A DNA stretch of 64,000 nucleotides from Spirosoma panaciterrae DSM 21099 (GCF_000374025.1 NZ_KB893217.1:1-64000); one strand, 5' to 3'. Positions 42,993-51,654 are shown, numbered from the stretch's first letter. Numbers and translations are program-made. The notes: a model not told the origin generated them from the sequence alone.

Positions 42993-43508
42993 TTAAAATA
43001 CCCAACCGATGGACACACCCGGCAGAATGGTGGCCAAATGAATCCGGAACAAAAAGCCATTGTACGCTGTGTATCGATAACCGATCAGTAATGAGGGTAT
43101 ATAATTCCAGTCTGGTTTGCCATAGTCAAACCCAATAACCTGGCCACTTGGCAATACCGATCGGGTCGGTGCTCGCCGAAAAACCCCGGCAAACCCAAGT
43201 TCAAGCATAGCCCGGCCCCGGCCTGTACCATACGTCAGGTAATGCGGCACTGTTTGCCCGGTTATACTAACCACTGGGCCGGTGAATCCTTCGGCAATAC
43301 CAATACCGGCGTTGATATACTGATGTCGATCCTCAAAAGCCCGGTAATCGTCGGTAAACCGGAAAGAACCATGTACTTGTGCCCCTATACCCAGTGTAGC
43401 GCCCAACAAGTCGGCCGATAGCCCTACCCGCATCCGGTGGGGTATTACCTGAGCCTTAGCCGTCAGCCCCAGCAGAAGCATGCTACCAGCAATAATGAAT
43501 ACGTTCAT
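42993..43508 (-). CDS. Small outer membrane beta-barrel protein
   Basis: A 171-residue protein with a signal peptide (MNVFIIAGSMLLLGLTAKAQ). The mature part contains alternating hydrophobic strands and glycines (MRVGLSADLLGATLGIGAQVHGSFRF, YINAGIGIAEGF, GRAMLELGFAGVFRR, IPSLLIGYRYTAYNGFLFRIHL) and ends GVSIGWVF, as for a small barrel of about eight strands. No family name. The ATG at 43508 begins the signal; the frame extends upstream without similarity. It may be regulated with the lipoprotein gene upstream. Confidence 0.72.
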   Translation of the reverse strand: MNVFIIAGSMLLLGLTAKAQVIPHRMRVGLSADLLGATLGIGAQVHGSFRFTDDYRAFEDRHQYINAGIGIAEGFTGPVVSITGQTVPHYLTYGTGRGRAMLELGFAGVFRRAPTRSVLPSGQVIGFDYGKPDWNYIPSLLIGYRYTAYNGFLFRIHLATILPGVSIGWVF

Positions 43509-43609
43509 GAGTTGGTGTGGAGAATAACCTATAACGATATAGCATATACGTCGCTCTACTACTAGCCCCAATAGCAGGCCATGAAATCCGCCATACAATG
43601 ACATTTTAC

Positions 43610-44122
43610 TCAGTTAACCCTTTTGTACACCGAAATCGGGTACACTTCGGATGCTTTGGTGGCTTTGCTGATATTGGTGTACTCTCCATCGCCCCCACTG
43701 CTTCCGTTCAGTTCCCTGGCCCAACCTTTTGCTTCTTTTAGTTTGTCGGCTTCTGACAATCCGGCAATGATGTTATTACCGATCACGGTCAATTGGTCGC
43801 CTATAAGTGTCACTTTGCCGGTTTCAGCAGTGGCTCCATAGCGTAGGGTGATCTGATCGCCAGAAAGCGTGTAGGTATAGGCAGGCGACAGACCACTAGT
43901 CGTCCCATCGGCTTTAAACTCGATTGTATTGCCCGAAGTGAGTTTTCGAGTACCTGTTTTGTCATACTGGCTCCCATTGACCTCATACACAATGCGATAT
44001 TGATAGGCTTGCTGTTGCCATTTACCAACAATGTTAGGCGTTACATCAGACTCTTTTTTACAGGCCATTGCCAGTATACACACAAGAAGTCCGATACGGA
44101 TAGAAAATAAACTCGTTTTCAT
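43610..44122 (-). CDS. Lipocalin-like lipoprotein
   Basis: A 170-residue lipoprotein (MKTSLFSIRIGLLVCILAMACKKESD, lipobox ILAMAC). The mature sequence starts with IVGKWQQQAYQYRIVYEVNG and then TIEFKADGTTSG, YTYTLSGDQITLRYG and LIGDQLTVIGN, the pattern of lipocalin-like domains common in Bacteroidota surface lipoproteins. A ligand is not known. It is one of several envelope proteins in this minus-strand run. Confidence 0.78.
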   Translation of the reverse strand: MKTSLFSIRIGLLVCILAMACKKESDVTPNIVGKWQQQAYQYRIVYEVNGSQYDKTGTRKLTSGNTIEFKADGTTSGLSPAYTYTLSGDQITLRYGATAETGKVTLIGDQLTVIGNNIIAGLSEADKLKEAKGWARELNGSSGGDGEYTNISKATKASEVYPISVYKRVN

Positions 44123-44198
44123 GATTACTAATGATTTGTTGTGCCTCTGAAAGGCATTTGATGATTAGGCTTATCTCTGAATAGGGCAAGTAGAAACG

Positions 44199-45053
44199 TC
44201 AGTAGCATTTGTTTGATGGAGCTATTGTTTTACCGTCTGCAAGCACTGGCTTCAATGAGCTCCCATCGGGGTATTTTATGGCTTTGTTGAGGTAATAACC
44301 ACATCCATTATCCTCTACTCCGATGTATCCGTTCTCGAACTGCGTTAAATAGGCTCTGTTTCCTTCATAATACGAAGTGGTTGAAGTTGGCAATCCTAAC
44401 CAACCTGTATCATAGCCGGTTGAACCATATAATGTTTGGCTCTTTCCCCAAAACGCCTGTGCTCCCGTCGTTGAATTCCAGTAAATCTGTCCAGCTTTAA
44501 AGACATTGTAACGACCACGTTTGCTGGTCAAATCCAGTTCATCCGTTGTTGGATAGCCCAAAACACCATCCCACCTGTTCAGCGAAGTGTATTTTTTGTA
44601 AATGTCCCCGTACACGGTTACGGCTTCACTTACAGCCGTTGATTTGAGAATGATTCCCTTTTCAAATTCCGCGTAAACGCAGCCACTTCCACAAACTTTC
44701 GCGTCAGATGTAGGATAGCCCAACGCACCCTTGTTGAACGTCTCCTGTCCTATGGCATCATATTTACTGACCAGATCAGGGGCGGCTAGCCCGAACGTTC
44801 CGATATTGGAATGATAAATGGCTAGCGTTTTTCCGTTGTAACTGTAATACTGTACGTAGGCATTTCCGCCTTTTGTTTTCTGAGGATCACCAACCTTGTT
44901 TATATTCTGGGTATCCCAGCCCAGCGCCTTGTACTTCTCCGAAAAAATAGTATCGATGCTTGTGTCGACAGAGTCATCATTTTTCTTGCAGGATACGCCA
45001 ACGCTAACGAGGGCGATCCAGAGGAGGGGTTTGAAAAATTGGAAACGGGTCAT
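44199..45053 (-). CDS. LGFP-repeat lipoprotein
   Basis: A 284-residue lipoprotein (lipobox SVGVSC, then KKNDDSVD) with repeats of the LGFP type: FNKGALGYPTSD, WDGVLGYPTTDEL and DTGWLGLPTSTTSYYEGN, each with the GxLGxPT core followed by a strand containing a QYYSYNGKTLAIY-, FEKGII- or FENGYIG-like segment. LGFP repeats are known from actinobacterial and some other cell-wall proteins where they bind or anchor to envelope polymers. Here they are probably surface-exposed adhesive or wall-associated repeats. First gene of the minus run, with a TAGCTTTG element upstream. Confidence 0.82.
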   Translation of the reverse strand: MTRFQFFKPLLWIALVSVGVSCKKNDDSVDTSIDTIFSEKYKALGWDTQNINKVGDPQKTKGGNAYVQYYSYNGKTLAIYHSNIGTFGLAAPDLVSKYDAIGQETFNKGALGYPTSDAKVCGSGCVYAEFEKGIILKSTAVSEAVTVYGDIYKKYTSLNRWDGVLGYPTTDELDLTSKRGRYNVFKAGQIYWNSTTGAQAFWGKSQTLYGSTGYDTGWLGLPTSTTSYYEGNRAYLTQFENGYIGVEDNGCGYYLNKAIKYPDGSSLKPVLADGKTIAPSNKCY

Positions 45054-45362
45054 GATGGATAGTGCGAAAAGCCTATTTGGTTACGACAAAGCTACCTCGC
45101 CACCATACGCCCGTAAATCCCATAAAAGGGGGATAAGTCCATCTGGTAAAGTAGTCCTAGCGTCTATCCGTCACCATAAGAAGCACGTCAACGCATCTGG
45201 TTTGCCCGTTACTGGTCAGGCCTGCAAGTGACACTCAACACCTAACTGGTAACCACAAGGTATATTGGTATCGAAGCCATGATAGCCCTTTGTTAATGTC
45301 GCAAATTTACAATGGCCGACTTGCGTTGCTGGTTAGATTGCCTCCGGCAAACTTCCTTTTAA
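45054..45362. other. Divergent intergenic region between LGFP lipoprotein and sensor kinase
   Basis: 309 nt. It carries one candidate -7 element toward the lipoprotein. I see no gene, no hairpin and no convincing promoter for the kinase in the rest. Confidence 0.55.
45087..45094 (-). promoter_or_regulatory. Candidate -7 element of the LGFP lipoprotein gene
   Basis: On the minus strand this reads TAGCTTTG, matching TAnnTTTG, 33 nt before the ATG at 45053. No -33 partner at normal spacing. Confidence 0.45.
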
Positions 45363-47240
45363 ATGCACGTATCCACATACTACAAGGAGCGGTTCTACCT
45401 ATTCATTTTTCTCTTAAGCACCATCGGGGCTCAGGCACAAATCTATACCTATCCATTCACGAATGGCCGTGCCGAACTACCCGCCTTCAGCCCGACAAAA
45501 AATAAACCTGTATGGTCAACCTATACGATTCGCAATCCCCAGACAAACTCAGTGGAGGTCATTCTGTTTCAGGAAATAGATCAACTGATTGTCTATAAGA
45601 TGGATCAGGGAAAATTGACTTTGCTGGGGCAGTCGGGTTGGCTCTATCCAGCTCATGCCCTTCAGTTTGACCAATATCCAGAGTTTGGCCTGCTTCACCG
45701 GAACGGGTTTCTGTTTCGGATTCCTCCGAAGCAAACCATTCAGATACGGGTCGTTTACCAGAATCGAACCTTCGATACCAACAGCCTTTTCTACCCACTC
45801 CTATTCAGCCGGGAAGGCTATCAGCATTTTCAGAACCATCAGCTTACCAAACATTTACAGACTCGTTATCTGGGAATGATTTTTATTGGCAGTCTGCTGA
45901 TTATGTTTTTATACACGATCATGCAGTACGTTATTCTGGGCGATCGGGTACTTTTCTATTACGCCCTGTATGTGCTTCTGGTACTTCTACGGAGTATGAT
46001 GGCCGACGATTACATGCACTTTATAGACCATTGGCCCTTGCTTCGTTCGATTGGTTTTGTGAGCCGTCACTCCCTGAGCTTTCTATACTGGTCACTGGCG
46101 GCTTATGGATTGTTTCTGTGCGAATATATTCAGCTATCGGCCCGAGCGCCCTACGCCAATGCCGTTCACCGGATATCGATCGGTATCTTCATCTTGCTGG
46201 GCCTTGGCGATATGCTGGTAGTAGTCGACAAGTTTACCGTTCCGGTTTGGCAACAGATTCATCGAATCACCGACCTTGGATTGGTTCTGTTCGGGCTATA
46301 TACCCTCTACACAATCGGTCGTCTTTATGATACCGTTACCAAGTTTTTATTTTGGGGCATTCTGTTCTTCTTGCTGAGTGGCATTGCTTCGATTATCAAT
46401 CGTTCTGTTTTCTGGGGTTCATCAACCCTGTACGATGCTGAAGTAGCCATTTTTATAACAGGCTATATACTGGAAATTGTAACGTTCGCGCTGGGCATCG
46501 CCCAAAGGCATGAGTTAATTCGTCAGGAAAAACTACAAATGCAGCAATTATGGATTGAACAACTTCAGGAAAATGAGCGTAAACAGACCCGGCTCAACAA
46601 CCTGCGCGACGAGATTGCCCGTGACCTCCACGATGAAATGGGTTCACAATTAAGCGCTATCAGCATTCTGAGTCAAACAACGGCCAGGCTTGTTTTGGAC
46701 CCACGGGTTCGACAAAGACTGTCAGCCATTGGCCAGACCTCCCGGCAGGTGATGGATTCAATGCGGGAAATTGTCTGGAGTCTGAACTCCGCCAGCGATT
46801 CACTGGCCCCCGTTGGACTGCGGATTCAGGACATTGCGTATTCACTTTTCAACGAAACCTCCGTCAACCTTCATCTTGATCTGGGCAACAGCAACACCTC
46901 AATCCGCCTAACGGAGAAACAGAAACGAGAGATATGCCTCATTAGCCGGGAATGCCTCACCAACATCATCCGGCACGCCAAAGCAACGCAGGTGAGTATA
47001 TCTCTCCAGATTAGCCCCAATCTCCTGCAGTTAATCATTTCAGACGATGGGCTGGGTTTTGACAGGACAACGAATAGCCCAGGATTAGGCTTACGAAATC
47101 TTTGTCAACGAGCTGAGAATCTGAATGCCGATTTACGAATCGAATCAGTACGCGGGCAAGGCACCACCCTTACGCTACACTGCCCCCTGGAAACAGAAAG
47201 TCCGCTACACCGATTACCTTTCAAAACAATTTCGTCTTAA
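45363..47240 (+). CDS. 7TM-DISM sensor histidine kinase
   Basis: A 625-residue hybrid membrane sensor. A signal-like N-terminus (ending GAQAQ) precedes an extracytoplasmic 7TMR-DISMED2-like domain (about residues 25-165, with YPAHALQFDQYPEFGLLHRNGFLFRIPPKQ), then about seven membrane helices (roughly 170-385), a coiled-coil, and a HisKA_3 kinase module: IARDLHDEMGSQLSAISILSQ with phospho-acceptor His423 and a HATPase region with SRECLTNIIRHAKATQ and DDGLGFD. This is the NarX/DesK-type kinase class that pairs with LuxR-type regulators; the regulator lies just downstream on the opposite strand. Confidence 0.92.
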   Translation: MHVSTYYKERFYLFIFLLSTIGAQAQIYTYPFTNGRAELPAFSPTKNKPVWSTYTIRNPQTNSVEVILFQEIDQLIVYKMDQGKLTLLGQSGWLYPAHALQFDQYPEFGLLHRNGFLFRIPPKQTIQIRVVYQNRTFDTNSLFYPLLFSREGYQHFQNHQLTKHLQTRYLGMIFIGSLLIMFLYTIMQYVILGDRVLFYYALYVLLVLLRSMMADDYMHFIDHWPLLRSIGFVSRHSLSFLYWSLAAYGLFLCEYIQLSARAPYANAVHRISIGIFILLGLGDMLVVVDKFTVPVWQQIHRITDLGLVLFGLYTLYTIGRLYDTVTKFLFWGILFFLLSGIASIINRSVFWGSSTLYDAEVAIFITGYILEIVTFALGIAQRHELIRQEKLQMQQLWIEQLQENERKQTRLNNLRDEIARDLHDEMGSQLSAISILSQTTARLVLDPRVRQRLSAIGQTSRQVMDSMREIVWSLNSASDSLAPVGLRIQDIAYSLFNETSVNLHLDLGNSNTSIRLTEKQKREICLISRECLTNIIRHAKATQVSISLQISPNLLQLIISDDGLGFDRTTNSPGLGLRNLCQRAENLNADLRIESVRGQGTTLTLHCPLETESPLHRLPFKTISS

Positions 47241-47322
47241 TACTAGATAGTTAGGTAGTACAGACCGAAACCCCATGAGCACATTTCAGATTGAAGAAGC
47301 CATCAGCGACTTTTTCTGATCG

Positions 47323-47946
47323 TTAGGGGCGATACTTCGCTACGGCTTCAACCACCGAGTGAACGTGCAGCTTTTCGTAAATACGCTTGATGTGTGTCCG
47401 AACGGTTTCAATCCCAACACCTAGCTCAACAGCCACCAGCTTATAACTCATCCCCTGCGCCAGATAATGGAGCACCTGGCCTTCACGAGCCGTCAACTGA
47501 TCGAGGTTGGCACTTTGTCCAGCTCGTGCCGGAAACGTCTGGATCACTTTACGGGCAATACTGGGCGACATGGGTGCTCCACCCGCATACACCGACTGAA
47601 TCGCTTCGATGATCTGGTCGGGCGTTGTGCTTTTGAGGAGGTAGCCCGATGCACCCGCACATAGCGCCCGGAATACGCGGTCATCATCATCAAATACGGT
47701 AAGCATCAGTACCTCTACCGTCGGAAACTCCCGATGCATGCTCATAACGGCCTGAATTCCGTCTCGGCCTGGCATGTCGATATCCATCAGAATAACGTCG
47801 GGCTGGTATTGGTACACCTGATCGTTGGCCCGCAGGCAGTCACCAAATGACCCTACCAACACGCATTCGTCGGCATCATCGACTAGTGTACCCAGAGCTT
47901 CCCGCAGTGGCGCGTTATCTTCATAAATCAGGACACGAATCGGCAT
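47323..47946 (-). CDS. LuxR/NarL-family response regulator
   Basis: A 207-residue response regulator. The receiver domain (residues 1-125) has the acidic pair E9 D10, phospho-acceptor Asp55 in VILMDIDMPGRDG and the Lys in LLKSTTPDQI; the output domain is a LuxR-type helix-turn-helix (QLTAREGQVLHYLAQGMSYKLVAVELGVGIETVRTHIKRIYEKLHVHSVVEAVAKY). The start is ATG 47946; the frame continues upstream but without receiver similarity. It lies between two HisKA_3 kinases and is on the same strand as the second, 125 nt downstream of it. A dyad at 48026-48051 sits in that gap. Confidence 0.94.
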   Translation of the reverse strand: MPIRVLIYEDNAPLREALGTLVDDADECVLVGSFGDCLRANDQVYQYQPDVILMDIDMPGRDGIQAVMSMHREFPTVEVLMLTVFDDDDRVFRALCAGASGYLLKSTTPDQIIEAIQSVYAGGAPMSPSIARKVIQTFPARAGQSANLDQLTAREGQVLHYLAQGMSYKLVAVELGVGIETVRTHIKRIYEKLHVHSVVEAVAKYRP

Positions 47947-48025
47947 AAAAACGAAAGAAGATGGGGGTGAATAGCTACATTCATTCACTACAGCAATGTA
48001 AAGATACAGGCGAAGTATGTCCAAA

Positions 48026-48051
48026 GAGTATCCCATATTTGGGGGATACTC
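48026..48051. promoter_or_regulatory. Dyad GAGTATCCC-N8-GGGATACTC upstream of the response regulator
   Basis: A 9-bp inverted repeat with an 8-nt centre lies about 80 nt upstream of the regulator ATG and just downstream of the second kinase's stop. It could be an operator for the NarL-type regulator (autoregulation) or a weak terminator/attenuator between kinase and regulator. No T-run follows. Confidence 0.5.
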
Positions 48052-48071
48052 CAGCGGCTGGCCGAAAAACC

Positions 48072-49193
48072 TCAGACGGTAAAACGCAGGGTAAGTGTTG
48101 TTCCCTGCCCAGGCTCTGACTGTATAGTGAGCGAGCCATTTAACAGAGCAGCCCGATTTTGCATATTCCGCAATCCATTACCCCCTGAAGGGTTCAGAAA
48201 GACCGGATGTTGCGGATCGAACCCCCGCCCATTATCGCTTACCTCCAAGCAAAGTAAACTTCCTTCACAACCCAACCGAACACCAACCTGACTTGCCTGA
48301 GCGTATTTGGCAGCATTCGTAATGGCTTCCTTATAGATCAGAAAAAAGTCCCGTCGGTTCTCGGCCGACAAACGTATCTGCCGTACCTCATCCGACACCT
48401 CAAACTGACAGGATACCCGCGTTGACGACTCATCGCCCGTAGCAAACAGTGTTGAAGCTACGTCGCTCATCCGGGCAATCACCTGCGTCATAGAATCATG
48501 ATCGGGATTGATACTCCAGACAATATCGCCCATCGAATCCATCACCTGCCGGGCCGTCTGCCCAATTCGGTCCAGCGTGGCCTGCGCCTTGGCCGGGTCT
48601 TTGGTTACGGAACGCTGCGCACTTTGACTCAGAATACTAATACTACTGAGATAACTCCCCATATCGTCGTGCAGATCGCGGGCAATGCGGTCGCGTGTTT
48701 GCTGAAGACGAAGAAATTGCCGGATACGATAGAGGTAGAAGAAATAAAAAACGAGCCCAATAATAGACGAGACAAACAGGAAAACTAACGGACTAAACCA
48801 CCACTTTTGCCAGGCCAGCGACTCAATCGTGATAGCGAGTTGCTGACGTATTTTGGGGTTTGTCTTACTCCGCACCAGGAATGTGTACTGTCCGTCGGGT
48901 ACATTGGTGTAATATACATATCGGTTGTTTGTAGTAAGAAAATACGTTTCCAGCCCCTGTAACTGATATTCGACCTGGCTCAGGGAATCGGACGTGTGAA
49001 AGTAAATAAAGAAGAAATTTTGGTCGTGTTTCAGAATAAGTGTAGAATCGAATTGTCGGAAGGAGATGGTTTCCAGCCGATTACTATACGCGATAGCAGG
49101 CGAAACAACAGAGTCGATCTGTATAGTTTTTCCTATCAGACAGTTGGGTATAACCAAGAGCAAGAAAAGCAGACTATGTTTACTTCTTGGCAT
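48072..49193 (-). CDS. Sensor histidine kinase with YYY-like sensor segment
   Basis: A 373-residue kinase. A signal-anchor (MPRSKHSLLFLLLVIPNCLIG) leads to a short extracytoplasmic part including a 'two-component regulator Y' type sequence (YYTNVPDGQYTFLVRSKTNPKIRQQLAITI), one membrane helix (FSPLVFLFVSSIIGLVFYFFYLY), and the HisKA_3 module IARDLHDDMGSYLSSISILSQ with His175, followed by the HATPase domain with DNGRGFDP. Its beta-propeller sensor is missing compared with larger relatives, so the sensing input may come from the membrane protein encoded just upstream, with which it overlaps by 14 nt. ATG 49193 chosen over an earlier in-frame ATG at 49220. Confidence 0.9.
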   Translation of the reverse strand: MPRSKHSLLFLLLVIPNCLIGKTIQIDSVVSPAIAYSNRLETISFRQFDSTLILKHDQNFFFIYFHTSDSLSQVEYQLQGLETYFLTTNNRYVYYTNVPDGQYTFLVRSKTNPKIRQQLAITIESLAWQKWWFSPLVFLFVSSIIGLVFYFFYLYRIRQFLRLQQTRDRIARDLHDDMGSYLSSISILSQSAQRSVTKDPAKAQATLDRIGQTARQVMDSMGDIVWSINPDHDSMTQVIARMSDVASTLFATGDESSTRVSCQFEVSDEVRQIRLSAENRRDFFLIYKEAITNAAKYAQASQVGVRLGCEGSLLCLEVSDNGRGFDPQHPVFLNPSGGNGLRNMQNRAALLNGSLTIQSEPGQGTTLTLRFTV

Positions 49194-49830
49194 AATGCAA
49201 GCCCCGGGCATAAAGTACATTTTCTACTACGCTGATTAGGTATGTAAACGAATACAGTATGTAGGCCGCTGAAACGGAAATAGTCAGAATATAATCGGAG
49301 AAAAGGCTATCTGGAAGGGTAAAAATGCGTTTGATCAGAATCCCCAGAAATATCCAGAAGAAAGGTTGCTGGTTTAGTGCTGAATGCGTTGTCAGCAGTA
49401 ATTGCCTCATCCCATAAATTGTAACCAACGCAATCCAAATATTCGCGGTAGTACCGGAAAAGGCGTTATGATGACCTGCTCCTGCCCCCCAGAAAAAATC
49501 GATCCCAAATAAAAAGAGAATGACAACAGCTGAAAAAAAAGCGATTTTTCGATGATTCTCATTCTGGATAAAACCTTTAAAAATGAGAATTTTAGTCAGG
49601 AATGAATTTAAACTAAAAACGTAATCCAGATAGTGGTTATGAAGAGAAAATTGCACTAATACCCAGGACGTGCAGTCGACAAGGCACGAAATAATAACTG
49701 ACAGAAAAAAAATACGCAACAACGGGTCGAAATATGCCCAATGCCTATACCCCACCCAAAGAGGCAGGATATAGGACGCCATTTGCAGATAAAAACTGAT
49801 AAAATAAATATCTGGCAGCGACATTACCAT
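49180..49830 (-). CDS. Polytopic membrane protein, unknown family
   Basis: A 216-residue protein with about six hydrophobic segments (for example ISFYLQMASYILPLWVGY, IFFLSVIISCLVDCTSWVLV, KIAFFSAVVILFLFGIDFFW, ILTISVSAAYILYSFTYLI). The short loops are polar with several aromatic residues. I recognise no family. It lies 6 nt downstream of the unknown 273-residue gene and its end overlaps the following kinase's start by 14 nt, so the three are translated from one message. A sensory or accessory membrane component for the kinase is a reasonable guess. ATG at 49824 is an alternative start. Confidence 0.72.
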   Translation of the reverse strand: MVMSLPDIYFISFYLQMASYILPLWVGYRHWAYFDPLLRIFFLSVIISCLVDCTSWVLVQFSLHNHYLDYVFSLNSFLTKILIFKGFIQNENHRKIAFFSAVVILFLFGIDFFWGAGAGHHNAFSGTTANIWIALVTIYGMRQLLLTTHSALNQQPFFWIFLGILIKRIFTLPDSLFSDYILTISVSAAYILYSFTYLISVVENVLYARGLHYAKK

Positions 49831-49836
49831 TTCGAT

Positions 49837-50658
49837 TTAATAATCGTTATTGCCACAGATGTTTGTTGGATTGGGTGGACATTTTAAGGGGTCGTCTTTA
49901 CCCATCGTTGTATAAGAGGGATTTACTTTAAATACCAGGAAAATCTTCTTTTTCGATTCGTCGTAAGCAAATTGTATGGTTATCCCGTCTTTCTTTCCTT
50001 TTACGACTTCCCGATCAAAAATAGCCTGAAGTCGTTTTTTCCCAACGATATTGCCCTCATAGTATTCATACGTTGGAGGCTTGGCCAAAGGCTCGGCCTG
50101 GGGAAAGTGAGCATCATGATATTGACCTGACCACCGATTAACATCTTGTCCAACTTCACGAACCGAGTCATTGTCCGTGAGCCATTCGAAGGCACTCATG
50201 CCTGCTTCTGCTCTCGTTGTACGGCCAATGGGGGATGTATATACGTGTGCAGCTAAATCCGGGTAAGACCAACCAGACAGCGGATCAGTTGGCAGTTTAT
50301 GTGTAAGCGATTTAGGTGTGGCGAAAATCAGTCGCAAACGTAAATAAACAAAATTGTGTTGCGGCTTCCCATTGCCAATACAGTAACAAAAAGCTATGGC
50401 ATATAACTTCTCTGGCCCCTTCGGAAATTGGTCTGGAAACACAGTAGCTGGGTTCAGAATCTGTTTCCAGTGAGCCTTAGAAATAAAAAAAGGGATTTGA
50501 TTATACCCTTGCTGGCTAACTATACGATTAAAATTAGCAATGCATGAATTAAGATAAACAGCAGAACCTTTGCCTTCTACTACATCGAATAAGCCCTCTT
50601 CAGGCGCATAACGAGGATCAGCTAAATTAGGAAATGAGACAGGATACGAGTTAGCCAT
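49837..50658 (-). CDS. Hypothetical 273-residue protein heading the kinase operon
   Basis: A soluble protein with no signal peptide. It starts MANSYPVSFPNLADPRYAPEEGLFDVVEGK; the middle has FFISKAHWKQILNPATVFPDQFPKG and YAIAFCYCIGNGKPQHNFVYLRLRLIF, the rest FEWLTDNDSVREVGQDVNRWSGQYH and a charged end with ITIQFAYDESKKKIFLVFKVNP. It shows a mix of strands and helices and no recognised motif. Its composition is AT-richer than the flanking genes. With a promoter just upstream and tight spacing to the membrane protein and kinase, it looks like the first gene of an accessory signalling operon. Confidence 0.72.
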   Translation of the reverse strand: MANSYPVSFPNLADPRYAPEEGLFDVVEGKGSAVYLNSCIANFNRIVSQQGYNQIPFFISKAHWKQILNPATVFPDQFPKGPEKLYAIAFCYCIGNGKPQHNFVYLRLRLIFATPKSLTHKLPTDPLSGWSYPDLAAHVYTSPIGRTTRAEAGMSAFEWLTDNDSVREVGQDVNRWSGQYHDAHFPQAEPLAKPPTYEYYEGNIVGKKRLQAIFDREVVKGKKDGITIQFAYDESKKKIFLVFKVNPSYTTMGKDDPLKCPPNPTNICGNNDY

Positions 50659-50725
50659 AGAGTCGTTCAGGAAAAAGGTGAATAGATTAAGTAATGTATA
50701 AACAAACGCAATTAATTGTGCTTTA

Positions 50726-50757
50726 CAAAACTACATCGCTCCCTCTCCTTCTTTCAA
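50726..50757 (-). promoter_or_regulatory. Promoter of the hypothetical-membrane protein-kinase operon
   Basis: On the minus strand TTG (50757-50755) and TAGTTTTG (50733-50726) are 21 nt apart, fitting the Bacteroidota consensus. The leader to the ATG at 50658 would be about 60 nt. Confidence 0.55.
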
Positions 50758-50783
50758 TCCCATAAACATGGGACCCTGCTCGC

Positions 50784-51602
50784 TTATTGATACACCCGTA
50801 CGTAATCGACTTCCATATGCTGCGGCCAGATGCTTTCGTCAACGCCTTTCTGTCCGCCCCAGTTGCCGCCAACGGCCATATTCAGGATCAGAAAAAACGG
50901 CTGTTCGAACGGCCACTGGGCTATTTCACTACCTAACGTGGCCTTCTCAACGGTGTAATATTTCTGGCTATCGACGAAAAAATCGATTTTGTCGGCCGTC
51001 CATTCAATGGCATACAGGTGAAAATCGGTGCCTACATTTTTTACGGTTACCTCCTGCCCTTTCTGGGTTTTCTTCCCGTGATTATAGGCTTCGGTATGGA
51101 TGGTTCCGTGAACAACGCCTTCATCGAACCCGACATGCTCCATGATGTCGATTTCGCCACAGCGGGGCCAGCCTACTGTCGAAATATCAGAACCGAGCAT
51201 CCAGATGGCAGGCCAGGTACCACGTCCGGTAGGTAACTTCGCCAGTGCCTCAATACGGCCATGCTTCCATTCCACTTTTCCCTTCGTCACCAGCCGGGCT
51301 GAGGTGTAGTTTTTCCCTTCCCAGGCTTCTTTGCGCGCTTCGATAATCAGTTTGCCGTTTTCAATGCGTGCATTTTCAGGTCGTCGAGCTGTATAGTACT
51401 GAAGTTCGTTATTTCCCCAGCCATTTCCCCCAACTTCATACCCCCATTTGGTCGAATCGGGCAAACCGGGCTCAGTAAATTCATCCGACCAGACCAGTTT
51501 ATAGGCTCCTCCGTCTGTATGTGTCGAAATGGGTAAATCGGGGCTTTTAAACGCCAGCAAAGCACTCACTGCCAACAGGTTTATGATCAATACCGTTTTC
51601 AT
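50784..51602 (-). CDS. Secreted GH16 family glucanase
   Basis: A 272-residue glycoside hydrolase family 16 enzyme, the laminarinase/lichenase type that cleaves beta-1,3 or mixed beta-glucans. After a signal-like N-terminus (MKTVLIINLLAVSALLAFKS) comes YKLVWSDEFTEPGLPDSTKWGYEVGGNGWGNNELQYYT, then GRIEALAKLPTGRGTWPAIWMLG and the catalytic EIDIMEHVG with the two glutamates of the retaining mechanism, and the C-terminal MEVDYVRVYQ. The length is a bare catalytic domain. It stands by itself with no SusCD partner next to it. Confidence 0.94.
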   Translation of the reverse strand: MKTVLIINLLAVSALLAFKSPDLPISTHTDGGAYKLVWSDEFTEPGLPDSTKWGYEVGGNGWGNNELQYYTARRPENARIENGKLIIEARKEAWEGKNYTSARLVTKGKVEWKHGRIEALAKLPTGRGTWPAIWMLGSDISTVGWPRCGEIDIMEHVGFDEGVVHGTIHTEAYNHGKKTQKGQEVTVKNVGTDFHLYAIEWTADKIDFFVDSQKYYTVEKATLGSEIAQWPFEQPFFLILNMAVGGNWGGQKGVDESIWPQHMEVDYVRVYQ

Positions 51603-51654
51603 AGTGTATGCAAGCTACCAAATTTATCCAGTCTTTACCAAGCCGTTCATCAGT

